A stretch of 64,000 nt of DNA from Reichenbachiella sp. Lineage in GTDB: Bacteria; Bacteroidota; Bacteroidia; Cytophagales; Cyclobacteriaceae. The stretch is from assembly GCF_033344935.1 (NCBI RefSeq), contig NZ_JAWPMM010000001.1, positions 792,001 to 856,000 of the forward strand, read 5' to 3'. A program made the position numbers and the translations under genes. The notes under the pieces are model-generated. The model saw nothing but the letters and a program-made list of their open reading frames with translations, was not told the origin of the DNA and did not search any database. Below are positions 38,571-46,784 of this stretch, piece after piece (positions within the stretch are counted from its first letter, which is position 1; every line of letters starts with the position of its first letter).

Positions 38571-40361
38571 ATGAAAGACCTCGCACATCTCAATAAGTAT
38601 TTTTTTAAATACAAGTATCACTTGATCTTGGGTACCGTGTTTATTATCATTTCAAATTTGTTTGGAGTGATTCCTGCCGTGGTTGTCAGACATTCTTTTG
38701 ATTTGATCCAAGGTAGCTTCCAGGTGTATAGAGGGTTCGAAGGTTTTGATTTGCAATCGGATACTTATGACCTATTTGCGTCAAGCATTCTAATTTTTGG
38801 AATGGTAATTTTGGTATCTGCCATTCTTAAAGGGATATTCATGTTTTTTATGCGTCAGACTATCATAGTCATGTCGCGATTGATTGAATATGATTTGAAG
38901 AACGAAATATATGAGCATTACCAAACCCTGTCACTAAGTTTTTATAGAAAGAACAATACGGGCGATCTGATGAATAGAATCTCAGAGGATGTGAGTAGGG
39001 TGCGTATGTATGTTGGGCCAGCGATCATGTATGGGATCAATCTCTTTACCATGTTTTTGATTGTTATTCCATTTATGCTGTCGATCAATGTGGAATTGAC
39101 ATTGTATTCACTGCTTCCATTGCCTTTTCTTTCATTTAGTATTTACTATGTAAACAATATTATCAACAAGCGCTCGGAAGAAATACAAGAGAGTCTTTCC
39201 GGACTGTCAACCTTTGTTCAGGAGGCTTTCTCAGGGATAAGAGTTATCAAAGCATTTGTTAGGGAACAGGATTATAATGACAAATTTTCTGTTGCGAGCA
39301 ACGACTATAAAAAGAAGTCGCTTCGATTAGCATTTGTACAAGCGCTTTTCTTTCCATTGATCATGAGCTTGATTGGTTTGAGTGTAATCTTGACTGTGTA
39401 TGTGGGCTCTATTGGAATCTTGCAGGGAGAATTGAGCACGGGTAACATCGCAGAATTTATCATCTATGTAAATATGCTCACGTGGCCAGTGACGGCGCTT
39501 GGATGGATCACTAGTATTATTCAGCGGGCAGCAGCCTCTCAGAAGAGAGTCAATGAGTTTCTTCATACGAAAAATGACATCGTATCTGAGAAAAATGTAG
39601 AAAAAGAAATATCAGGTGACTTGATATTTGAGAATGTGAAATTCACCTATCCCGATTCAGGAATCGAAGCACTCAAAGGCGTGTCTTTTAACGTAGAGGC
39701 TGGAGAGTCGATTGCGATAATTGGTACTACTGGGTCTGGTAAAAGTACGATTGCCAATTTGCTATGTAGAATGTATGACACTACTTCGGGCTCAGTGAAA
39801 GTCGATGGTTTATCTATAAAGGATTATTCGTTGTCGACTATCCGGGGAAATATTGGATATGTACCTCAGGATGTGTTTTTGTTTTCTGAGACCATAGCGG
39901 ACAACATTGCTTTTGGCAATCAAAAATTGAGCGAAGCTCAGATTAGACAAGCGGCCGATCATGCAGATCTAACCGAAAATATTGACCGATTTGCGAAAGG
40001 ATTTCAGACGATGTTAGGGGAAAGGGGCATTACGCTGTCCGGTGGTCAGAAACAACGAGTGTCTATTGCCAGAGCAATAGCTCGTGAGCCGAAAATTTTA
40101 ATCATGGATGATTGTTTGTCAGCCGTAGATACCAAAACGGAAAATAGCATTCTGAATAGTATGAAAAAGATAATGGTTGACAGGACAACTGTGATTATCT
40201 CACATCGCGTTTCATCTGCGCAATTGGCTGATAAAATTATTGTTTTGGATGATGGGAAGATTGTGGAACAAGGCTCTCACGATGAGCTCATATCGAAAGA
40301 GGGTACTTACCAATCGCTCTATCAAAAGCAAATACAAGGCGAGGAATTGGCTGCGAACTAA
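38571..40361 (+). CDS. MsbA-like ABC exporter (fused permease and ATPase)
   Basis: The 596-residue protein has a six-helix ABC exporter membrane domain (residues about 15-330) and a C-terminal ATPase. Walker A is GTTGSGKST at 385-393, the signature LSGGQKQRVSIARA and Walker B ILIMDDCLSAVD. Half-transporters of this type form homodimers and flip lipids (MsbA) or export drugs and peptides. The D-loop SAVD and the DD at the Walker B end (DDCLS instead of DEATS) are a small deviation in the catalytic base: the usual glutamate is aspartate here. Confidence 0.92.
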   Translation: MKDLAHLNKYFFKYKYHLILGTVFIIISNLFGVIPAVVVRHSFDLIQGSFQVYRGFEGFDLQSDTYDLFASSILIFGMVILVSAILKGIFMFFMRQTIIVMSRLIEYDLKNEIYEHYQTLSLSFYRKNNTGDLMNRISEDVSRVRMYVGPAIMYGINLFTMFLIVIPFMLSINVELTLYSLLPLPFLSFSIYYVNNIINKRSEEIQESLSGLSTFVQEAFSGIRVIKAFVREQDYNDKFSVASNDYKKKSLRLAFVQALFFPLIMSLIGLSVILTVYVGSIGILQGELSTGNIAEFIIYVNMLTWPVTALGWITSIIQRAAASQKRVNEFLHTKNDIVSEKNVEKEISGDLIFENVKFTYPDSGIEALKGVSFNVEAGESIAIIGTTGSGKSTIANLLCRMYDTTSGSVKVDGLSIKDYSLSTIRGNIGYVPQDVFLFSETIADNIAFGNQKLSEAQIRQAADHADLTENIDRFAKGFQTMLGERGITLSGGQKQRVSIARAIAREPKILIMDDCLSAVDTKTENSILNSMKKIMVDRTTVIISHRVSSAQLADKIIVLDDGKIVEQGSHDELISKEGTYQSLYQKQIQGEELAAN

Positions 40362-40389
40362 CCATTCCTCACCCTGATTTTATAGCGGG

Positions 40390-40863
40390 TTAAAAGATAT
40401 TGTGATATACTTTCATTTTGTCGGCCGTAGATTTCAACAACCAGTTTTGTTTGTACTCATCTTTAGATAAATAGTGATACCTCGCACCATTGGCTATTTT
40501 CTTCACTTTTATGTACAGCATGGGGCGGTAAGACATCTCATCGTGTTCTGAGCTTGCAATAGACAATTGATATTCTTTGGATTGGTCAATAAGCGTAAGT
40601 ACCAGACCGTTATTATTATCCTTGCTCTCTACCCAACCATTGATTTGAGACCGATCAAGTAACAATGGCACCATGCCTTTGAACTTCATCTGAGTAGGAT
40701 CAGGTAGTATTAGCATATCCGAGTAGTCATATGCACTAGACTCAATAGCAGCTGTGCCTGGGTCAAACCACTCGCGATCAGTAGAGGCCATGTTCCCCAT
40801 GACATAAATAGTTGATCGTGGAAACTTCATTTTCATCAAGAAGCCCATTTTCGTTATTGTCAT
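40390..40863 (-). CDS. C-terminal half of a frameshifted lipoprotein
   Basis: The frame codes for 157 residues if read from its first ATG, but the part with protein-like composition starts near GNMASTDREWFDPGTAAIES. It continues as a beta-rich domain (MLILPDPTQMKFKGMVPLLL, then QLSIASSEHDEM) without a known family. It overlaps the preceding lipoprotein frame on the same strand by 86 bases. Moving one base in the GGGG run of CATGGGGAACATGG joins CHG of the upstream frame to NMAS here, giving one longer lipoprotein. Pseudogene, sequencing error and programmed shift are all possible. Confidence 0.55.
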   Translation of the reverse strand: MTITKMGFLMKMKFPRSTIYVMGNMASTDREWFDPGTAAIESSAYDYSDMLILPDPTQMKFKGMVPLLLDRSQINGWVESKDNNNGLVLTLIDQSKEYQLSIASSEHDEMSYRPMLYIKVKKIANGARYHYLSKDEYKQNWLLKSTADKMKVYHNIF

Positions 40864-41068
40864 TTCCTGCTTTCAATAAAAAGCCACCGTTTGGGCAATT
40901 GTCGTTTCCCTCAATGGTTTCAGTTTCGATGATGCTATCCATCATCGCGTCATCAATTTCTGGTTCCTCTGTAAGAGGTTCTTCCATGCAACCCATCATG
41001 AGTGAAACAAGAAATATTGCCGTCAAGACGAGTAATAGTTTAGATGTGTTATCAGTTTTCATTTTCAT
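40778..41068 (-). CDS. N-terminal half of a frameshifted lipoprotein with DUF7151-like repeat
   Basis: The 96-residue frame starts with a lipoprotein signal (lipobox LMMGC, C27). After an acidic spacer it has one DUF7151-like repeat: CPNGGFLLKAGNDNNENG, then LLDENEVSTINYLCHG. The repeat resembles a calcium-binding loop (D-N-N-E-N-G) between two cysteines. The frame stops a few residues after the repeat, while the next frame continues with a folded-looking domain, which points to a frameshift. An ATG three codons downstream is an alternative start. Confidence 0.6.
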   Translation of the reverse strand: MKMKTDNTSKLLLVLTAIFLVSLMMGCMEEPLTEEPEIDDAMMDSIIETETIEGNDNCPNGGFLLKAGNDNNENGLLDENEVSTINYLCHGEHGLY

Positions 41069-41186
41069 ATAATTTGGTTTTCAAATTCCGATTAACGCCA
41101 TGTTGATCGGGATACCAATTGTTTTGATTCGGCTAATGTACGGTGGCCAATCGCCCTTGATCATTGTTTTTGAGCTGAATAGGGCC

Positions 41187-41249
41187 TTGTACACCTGTTG
41201 TACACCTATAGAAAATGAGACTGTCAGATAATTAAACCCAAGTGTCAGA
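41187..41249. promoter_or_regulatory. phased direct repeats in a divergent promoter region
   Basis: TTGTACACCT occurs twice (41187-41196 and 41198-41207), 11 bases apart, and TGTCAGA occurs twice (41222-41228 and 41243-41249), 21 bases apart, each followed by a TA-rich TTAA. The spacings equal one and two DNA turns. They sit in the gap between the lipoprotein gene (leftward) and the amidohydrolase gene (rightward). They may be operator sites; the regulator is not known. Confidence 0.35.
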
Positions 41250-41312
41250 ATAGTTAAGTTCCGTGATTTGAGTTCGCTTTAGAAGGCTTATTCAAGCATT
41301 GGGGTTTTTCTT

Positions 41313-41342
41313 TTTGAATTCAATCCTCTATTCTTACATTTC
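41313..41342 (+). promoter_or_regulatory. probable Bacteroidota promoter for amidohydrolase
   Basis: TTTG (41313-41316), an 18-base spacer and TACATTTC (41335-41342) match the phylum consensus in all but the last base of the -7 box. The amidohydrolase ATG follows 15 bases later. Confidence 0.5.
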
Positions 41343-41357
41343 ATCCAAAATCTAGAT

Positions 41358-42638
41358 ATGAAAAAGTGCTTATTGATTCTAGCCGTTTTTGCGTTTACAC
41401 ACTTACAGGCTCAAAAGACATATATCCATTGTGGTGCCTTGATCGATGGCTATTCTGATAAGCCAACAAAGGAGCGGACCATTGTGATCGATGCGGGTAG
41501 AATTGTAGAAGTTAAAAATGGATTTGCCTCTCCCGCTAAAGAAGACGCACTGATTGATTTAAGGGAGTACACCGTATTACCAGGCTTTATTGATATGCAT
41601 GTGCATTTGGAGCACGAAACGGGTAAGAATAAATACATGAATAAGTTTACTCAAAATCCAGAGGATAAGGCTTTTGAGTCGGTAGTTTATGCGGAGAGGA
41701 CACTCTTGGCAGGATTTACTACCGTTAGAGATTTGGGAGGTTCTGGTGTTAATATTTCATTGCGTAATGCTATTAATAAAGGACTAATAGATGGCCCGAG
41801 AATTTATACTGCCGGCAAGGCACTGGGAGTGACTGGTGGGCATGCCGATCCTACTAACGGCTATAGTCAAAAACTCATGGGTAACCCTGGGCCAAGAGAA
41901 GGGGTTGTGAATGGGGTGGAAGATGCCAAGCAAGCTGTGCGCCAGCGATATAAGAATGGGGCTGACTTGATTAAAATAACAGCCACTGGTGGTGTATTGA
42001 GTTTAGCAAAAAACGGAACAGGGCCACATTTTCAAGAAGATGAAATTAGAGCCATAGTTGAAACGGCAAGGGATTATGGATTTCATGTCGCTGCCCATGC
42101 CCATGGTGATGAAGGTATGCAGCGAGCGGTAAGGGCTGGCGTCACAACTATCGAACATGGTACCTACATGAGCGAAGAAACGATGCAAATGATGAAGGAT
42201 CGAAATACCTATTTTATACCTACACTTTTGGCTGGGGACTTTGTAGCTGAAAAGGCAGCAGAAGAAGGCTATTATCCAGAAATTATTGTCCCAAAAGCGG
42301 CTGCAGTAGGGCCGCAAATTTTTGATACTTACAAAAAGGCGGTAAAGTACGGGGTACCCATCGGATTCGGTACAGATGCTGGTGTATTTCTACATGGAGA
42401 CAATGGAAAGGAATTTGAACTGATGGTGGCCGGTGGCATGTCAGCCATGCAAGCGATCAAATGTGCTACTTCTATAAATGCCTCCATCCTTCAGGAGTCA
42501 GAAAATCTAGGAGGCATAAAAAAAGGAGTATATGCGGACTTAGTAGCAGTAAAAGGAGATCCAATCAAAGACATTAAGCTTTTACAGCAAATTCCTTTTG
42601 TTATGAAAGGTGGGGTGGTCTATAAGTCAGTCAATTAA
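41358..42638 (+). CDS. secreted amidohydrolase (imidazolonepropionase/prolidase-like)
   Basis: The 426-residue protein has a signal peptide (CLLILAVFAFTHLQA) and an amidohydrolase-fold metal site: HVHLE in the first strand, the bridging-lysine region DLIKITATGG, HAHG, EHGTYMS and the last aspartate in GFGTDAG. This is the Xaa-Pro dipeptidase/imidazolonepropionase-like group, probably hydrolysing dipeptides or related amides in the periplasm. The exact substrate is unknown. It is a single gene; its stop is directly followed by the stop of the convergent gene. Confidence 0.92.
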   Translation: MKKCLLILAVFAFTHLQAQKTYIHCGALIDGYSDKPTKERTIVIDAGRIVEVKNGFASPAKEDALIDLREYTVLPGFIDMHVHLEHETGKNKYMNKFTQNPEDKAFESVVYAERTLLAGFTTVRDLGGSGVNISLRNAINKGLIDGPRIYTAGKALGVTGGHADPTNGYSQKLMGNPGPREGVVNGVEDAKQAVRQRYKNGADLIKITATGGVLSLAKNGTGPHFQEDEIRAIVETARDYGFHVAAHAHGDEGMQRAVRAGVTTIEHGTYMSEETMQMMKDRNTYFIPTLLAGDFVAEKAAEEGYYPEIIVPKAAAVGPQIFDTYKKAVKYGVPIGFGTDAGVFLHGDNGKEFELMVAGGMSAMQAIKCATSINASILQESENLGGIKKGVYADLVAVKGDPIKDIKLLQQIPFVMKGGVVYKSVN

Positions 42639-43184
42639 TTATTTGGCAAACATCTCCACAATGACTGAGTTGTCATTATATAACTTCTCCAAAGTGTAGT
42701 TGCGAAGTGTCAAACCTCTTTCATCTGCTAGCAATTTCAATTGGTTTTCCACTTTTTCCGAATTGGGCATAACAAGAGGGTGCATAGTCAATGCGGCTTG
42801 AAAGGTAGTTTGACCTTCTATCTCCAGTACTTGTAGTCCGGATGGAATCATAGACATTTCATTTTCTAATAAAACACCAACAAATCTTCGACTTTCATAC
42901 TCGCCAAGGGTATCGTCTTGGTAGTTGACAATAGAAAGAGTGCCCGTGAGCGAACCATCAGCGATATATCCTTTCATTTCTTCAAACAAGAAATGCTCCT
43001 CCTTGGAAGTGAGCTTGCCATATACCTCTTTTCCTGCCAGGCTGTATTTGTTGTTTCGAGACACAGCCGTTTGAATTTCTTCAAATCCACCAAGATTGAA
43101 ATAAATGCTCAAAAGGATAACGAATAAGGCTATAAAGGAGACAAACCAATAGACGTATTTTTTGTGGAGAGTGCTAAGCCGCAT
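42639..43184 (-). CDS. single-pass membrane protein of unknown function
   Basis: The 181-residue protein has one N-terminal membrane helix (YWFVSFIALFVILLSIYF) and a soluble part of about 145 residues with no recognised family. Its stop begins at the base right after the amidohydrolase stop. Low confidence applies to function only; the frame is long, well composed and starts with ATG. Confidence 0.8.
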   Translation of the reverse strand: MRLSTLHKKYVYWFVSFIALFVILLSIYFNLGGFEEIQTAVSRNNKYSLAGKEVYGKLTSKEEHFLFEEMKGYIADGSLTGTLSIVNYQDDTLGEYESRRFVGVLLENEMSMIPSGLQVLEIEGQTTFQAALTMHPLVMPNSEKVENQLKLLADERGLTLRNYTLEKLYNDNSVIVEMFAK

Positions 43185-43243
43185 ATTTTTCTATTAATGA
43201 CTTCAAAACTAAAGAATATACACGTGAGAATTGAATAGAAATA

Positions 43244-43272
43244 AAAAAGTCAGCGCATTGCGTTGACTTTCC
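43244..43272 (-). terminator. rho-independent terminator, leftward
   Basis: On the minus strand AAGTCAACG pairs with CGCTGACTT across a CAATG loop and is followed by TTTT. It could end transcripts coming from the peptide genes to the right. Confidence 0.6.
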
Positions 43273-43280
43273 ATTCTTAA

Positions 43281-43463
43281 GTGACCTTGTCAGGGTTATT
43301 TCATGATCCTTCGCGTTCCAAATTCCGAAAGCCAAACCACGATTCTTTTGAAGAATCTGGTTTTATTGTTTATGTGCCTTCACTAAAACAAGTTTTGCTT
43401 AGTCTATAAACAACAAAACCCCGGCAATTTGCCGGGGTTTGTCTTTCCTCGTGACCTTGTCAG
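43281..43463. repeat. 14-base direct repeat pair enclosing hairpins
   Basis: GTGACCTTGTCAGG occurs at about 43281-43294 and again at about 43450-43463. Between the copies are two hairpins, one of AAACCA-C-GATTCTT/AAGAATC-TGGTTT (43334-43363) and the strong CCCCGGC/GCCGGGG terminator (43412-43442). No reading frame is seen. The whole 388-base gap 43185-43572 is non-coding and structured; it could encode a small RNA or mark an insertion scar. Confidence 0.45.
43412..43442 (-). terminator. strong terminator downstream of peptide genes (both strands)
   Basis: AAACCCCGGCA and TGCCGGGGTTT form an 11-bp stem around AATT and are flanked by A and T runs on both sides. It can therefore stop transcription in either direction. 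It lies 131 bases past the stop of the last peptide gene. Confidence 0.8.
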
Positions 43464-43572
43464 GATTCAAATATTTACATTTAATGCACTGACAATTAAT
43501 ACTTTACTAAATATAAAAATAGACACGGTATCATATGGGTATATTAAAATCCCAAAAGATTATAATACACTA

Positions 43573-43779
43573 TTAACAATCGCATATATACCAATAATGA
43601 GTTCCATCAGAACACATTCTACATCCTGGAAATGGTGATGGACTGCTACAATCGTTGCAAAATCCTCCACTTCCAGGGTTTTCATCATCCCAAGATGGTG
43701 GGTAGGCATAGCTACCTACAAACTTGTTAACGTCACTGTCAGACAATTTAAATTTCTCAAACTTTCGAAGTAAGCTCAT
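43573..43779 (-). CDS. cysteine-rich secreted peptide precursor, copy 1
   Basis: The 68-residue precursor has a leader RKFEKFKLSDSDVNKFVGS of the double-glycine type, with GS (residues 22-23) in place of GG. The invariant YAYPPSWDDENP and a core with six cysteines at 41, 44, 53, 56, 66 and 68 follow. The core pattern is CxxC, FPGCRxC and YWYxCDC. It resembles the Bacteroidota natural-product precursor leaders cleaved by C39 peptidases, and a C39 exporter is encoded downstream on the same strand order. The mature product is likely a three-disulfide peptide of about 45 residues; its activity is unknown. Confidence 0.85.
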   Translation of the reverse strand: MSLLRKFEKFKLSDSDVNKFVGSYAYPPSWDDENPGSGGFCNDCSSPSPFPGCRMCSDGTHYWYICDC

Positions 43780-43900
43780 TGTATTTATTAATTTAAGTTT
43801 AGATTAACTTATTTTTATTAGAATAGTTATAATGAATTATTAAGTAGTCAAAATTTTTTATATCTCTAACCACTTTTTTTGATAAGCATCCTCTGAAGGA

Positions 43901-44119
43901 TCAACAATCACAAAGATACCAATATGCTCCCGTTCCTGCTTCTGAGCATAGTCTACACCCTGGAAACATTTGCGAAGCACTACAACTTAGACAACCGATA
44001 TGATTAGGATTTCCAGGGTTTTCATCATCCCAAGATGGTGGGTAGGCATAGCTACCTACAAGATTATTGACGTCTTTATCAGACAACTTAAACTTCTCAA
44101 ATTTCCGAAATGAGCTCAT
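43901..44119 (-). CDS. cysteine-rich secreted peptide precursor, copy 2
   Basis: The 72-residue precursor is a tandem paralogue of its two neighbours. It has a RKFEKFKLSDKDVNNLVGS leader, the same YAYPPSWDDENP block and six cysteines at 43, 46, 55, 58, 70 and 72. The spacing between the first four cysteines equals that of the other copies. The variable part is the loop between cysteine 4 and 5 (SEAGTGAYWYL). The 5' leader ahead of the ATG (AATCTAA, TTAAGTATT) resembles that of copy 1, so the genes probably arose by local duplication. The product is likely exported by the adjacent C39 transporter. Confidence 0.85.
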   Translation of the reverse strand: MSSFRKFEKFKLSDKDVNNLVGSYAYPPSWDDENPGNPNHIGCLSCSASQMFPGCRLCSEAGTGAYWYLCDC

Positions 44120-44268
44120 AATACTTAATAATTTAGATTAGATTAAAATTTCTTCTTTTTAGTAGTAGTTAGATATTGTGAAATGAGAATTAGTATTTAA
44201 TTACCTAACATCTTAATTACTTTTTTTTTCTATGTATTGAATTTACATTGGCAAAATGCATCATTTGA

Positions 44269-44490
44269 TTAACCACAATCACAAATATACCAATAGACAT
44301 TTTGGCCTGCTATACAACAATGTCTACATCCAGGAAACTGTGTTGAGGAACCGCATGGCTGACAATAAACACCCTCTTCTCCTGATGGATTCTCATCATC
44401 CCAAGATGGTGGGTAGGCATAACTGCCTACAAACTTGTTTGCGTCGTTATTAGATAATTGAAATTTCTCAAATTTTTGGAGTGACTTCAT
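44269..44490 (-). CDS. cysteine-rich secreted peptide precursor, copy 3 (seven cysteines)
   Basis: The 73-residue precursor shares the leader (QKFEKFQLSNNDANKFVGS) and the YAYPPSWDDENP block, but its core has a seventh cysteine next to the fourth (C58-C59 in CRHCCIAG). The other cysteines are 43, 46, 55, 70 and 72. An odd cysteine allows a free thiol or an interpeptide bridge. It also ends with a glycine after CDC. It is the copy nearest to the exporter gene and the first in the direction of transcription. Confidence 0.85.
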   Translation of the reverse strand: MKSLQKFEKFQLSNNDANKFVGSYAYPPSWDDENPSGEEGVYCQPCGSSTQFPGCRHCCIAGQNVYWYICDCG

Positions 44491-44605
44491 AGTACAAGTT
44501 AAGTTAAGTCTTATATTTTTATTTTAAAATAACAAAGCAACTAATATAATAACTTATTGTTTAAATATCCAAATTGCTCTAGTTGTATTAGTTTTTTCTA
44601 TTAAA

Positions 44606-46783
44606 CTATTTGCCTAATTCTAGTTGATTTTTTATTAAGTCAAAATATATTCCCTTCTTATTAGTTAATTCCTCATGATTACCGAGTTCAACAATAGAGC
44701 CTTTATCTAGTACAACTATTTGATCGGCATTTTTCACTGTACTAAGTCTGTGAGCAACAATAATAGTGGTCCTCCCTTTACTGAAGGTTTCAATTTGTTC
44801 CGTGACATTTTTCTCATTTCTTGAGTCTAGTGCACTAGTAGCTTCGTCAAAAATTAGAAAATCGGGATTCTTATATACCGCACGAGCTATCATGATTCTT
44901 TGTTTTTGCCCTTGGCTTAATCCTTGCCCCTCTGCACCTATTTTAGTCTTATGACCTAATGCCAATGAGTCAATATATTCTTTGATGTTAGCAATTTCTA
45001 TTGCATTGATGAATTTATCATAATTTGGTGTGTCACTAGAAATTGAAATATTATCCAAAATTGTATCATTGAACAAAAAACCGTCTTGCATAACCACCCC
45101 ACAATTTTCTCTCCATTTTTCACTATTTAAGGTTTGTAAATTTTGAGAACCAACATGAATACTTCCGTTGTTTGGTTCATAAAATTTTAATAATAGTTTG
45201 ATAAGCGTTGTTTTACCGCTCCCACTTATTCCTACTATAGCTGTGGTCTTATCTTTTGGAATTTCTAAAGTGAGGTCTTTTAGAATCCATTCGCTAAATT
45301 GTCCTTCATATTTAAACCACAAATTTTTAATTATTATAGAATCATATTGATACTGCGTACTCAATTGATTTTTAGTGTGATCCTCATCTTTCTTATTATG
45401 AATTTCTCCTAGACGCTCAAGGCTAATTTGTGCATTTTGAGCTTCTTGAATAAAGGTAATTAATTGTTGAAGAGGACTATTGAGCTGTCCTAAAATTTGA
45501 GTGGTAGCTAACATCATTCCTAATGTCATTTCTCCATCTAATACTTCTTTAGCAGAGAAAAAAAGAATAAGAATATTCTTTAACTCATTAATAAAAGAGC
45601 CTCCAGAATTTTGAATTTGATCTAATGATAGACTTGCTCTGCTTACATTGAAAAGTTTTGTTTGGATTCTTTCCCATTCCCATCTTTTGATTTTGCTTGC
45701 ATTATTCAATTTAATTTCTTGCATTCCTTGGACTAATTGAATCTCTGCGTTTTGGCTAGCTGCAGACTCGGCAAATCTATTGTAGTCAATTACTCGACGT
45801 TTCTTCAAGAAAATTAAAATCCAAGCAAAATATATTGCAGACCCAATTATGAAAGTAAAAAATATTTGAGTATTGTATAAGAAGAGTATTAAACCAAATA
45901 TTATGATATTAAAAATAGCAAACAAAGAGTTTAATGAAGAGGATGTAAGAAATTGTTTGATTCTATCATGGTCACGAATTCTTTGCATTATATCACCCGT
46001 GTTTTTTCTATCAAAAAAAGATATAGGCAGATTCATTAATTTTATTAAAAAATCTGAGATTACAGCAATATTCAGTCTCGTCGTAATATGAAGTAGAATC
46101 CAACTTCTTATTAGAGCTATAGCCGTTGATCCTGTGAAGAACATTAATTGTGCTATAAGTACCAAGTAAATAAAACTGATGTTGTTATATTGAATGCCTA
46201 CATCTACAAGGGACTGGGTTAATAAGGGTAATACCAAACTTAGCAGACTACCCGCTGTCATACCTAAAATTAACTGAAATATAAGCCGAATGTGAGGCTT
46301 TAAATAGTTTGAAAAGTATGTTAAAGTTGCTTTTGATGAGCTTTTTATGCTGTCAATTTCATAAAATTCAGGAGTAGGGTCTAATAATATGGCTATACCT
46401 TCTACTCTAGAATTGTTCCATAACTGCATAAATTCTTCTATCTTATATGAAACTAAGCCAATAGCTGGGTCTGCAATAAAAACTTTTCTTCTACTCACGC
46501 GATAAAGAACAACAAAATGATTCTGCTGCCAATGAAGAATACATGGGAAAGGCTTTTCTTCCTTTAAGGTTTCAAAGGGTATTTGCACAATCATCGACTT
46601 GAAACCGATGTCTTCAGCCGCCGTGCTTATATCTTTTAATGAAGCTCCGAGTTTATTGACTCCAGCTTTTTTTTGTAAATATTCATTTGATAAATTTTTG
46701 CCAAAATATTTGGCTATCATTCGCAAGCATGCAGCTCCACAATCGGTTGTGTCTGTTTGTGGCAGAAAAGTAAAATTGGCCAT
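44606..46783 (-). CDS. C39-peptidase ABC exporter for the cysteine-rich peptides
   Basis: The 725-residue protein is a peptidase-containing ABC transporter. The N-terminal C39 cysteine peptidase has catalytic C15 in DTTDCGAAC, H89 in QQNHFVVLY and D105 in IADPA. An exporter membrane domain (about 160-440) and an ATPase with Walker A GISGSGKTT (around residue 521) and signature LSQGQKQR complete it. Such PCATs cut leaders after a GG-like site and export the core. The three precursor genes next to it are the obvious substrates. Signature LSQGQ in place of LSGGQ is a mild deviation. HlyD is encoded immediately upstream. Confidence 0.93.
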   Translation of the reverse strand: MANFTFLPQTDTTDCGAACLRMIAKYFGKNLSNEYLQKKAGVNKLGASLKDISTAAEDIGFKSMIVQIPFETLKEEKPFPCILHWQQNHFVVLYRVSRRKVFIADPAIGLVSYKIEEFMQLWNNSRVEGIAILLDPTPEFYEIDSIKSSSKATLTYFSNYLKPHIRLIFQLILGMTAGSLLSLVLPLLTQSLVDVGIQYNNISFIYLVLIAQLMFFTGSTAIALIRSWILLHITTRLNIAVISDFLIKLMNLPISFFDRKNTGDIMQRIRDHDRIKQFLTSSSLNSLFAIFNIIIFGLILFLYNTQIFFTFIIGSAIYFAWILIFLKKRRVIDYNRFAESAASQNAEIQLVQGMQEIKLNNASKIKRWEWERIQTKLFNVSRASLSLDQIQNSGGSFINELKNILILFFSAKEVLDGEMTLGMMLATTQILGQLNSPLQQLITFIQEAQNAQISLERLGEIHNKKDEDHTKNQLSTQYQYDSIIIKNLWFKYEGQFSEWILKDLTLEIPKDKTTAIVGISGSGKTTLIKLLLKFYEPNNGSIHVGSQNLQTLNSEKWRENCGVVMQDGFLFNDTILDNISISSDTPNYDKFINAIEIANIKEYIDSLALGHKTKIGAEGQGLSQGQKQRIMIARAVYKNPDFLIFDEATSALDSRNEKNVTEQIETFSKGRTTIIVAHRLSTVKNADQIVVLDKGSIVELGNHEELTNKKGIYFDLIKNQLELGK

Positions 46784-46784
46784 A

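Noticed and set aside
40390-41068. Two independent genes
   Set aside because: The left frame's first 28 codons have no protein-like composition where they overlap the lipoprotein repeat, and one base shift joins the frames, so a broken single gene is more likely.
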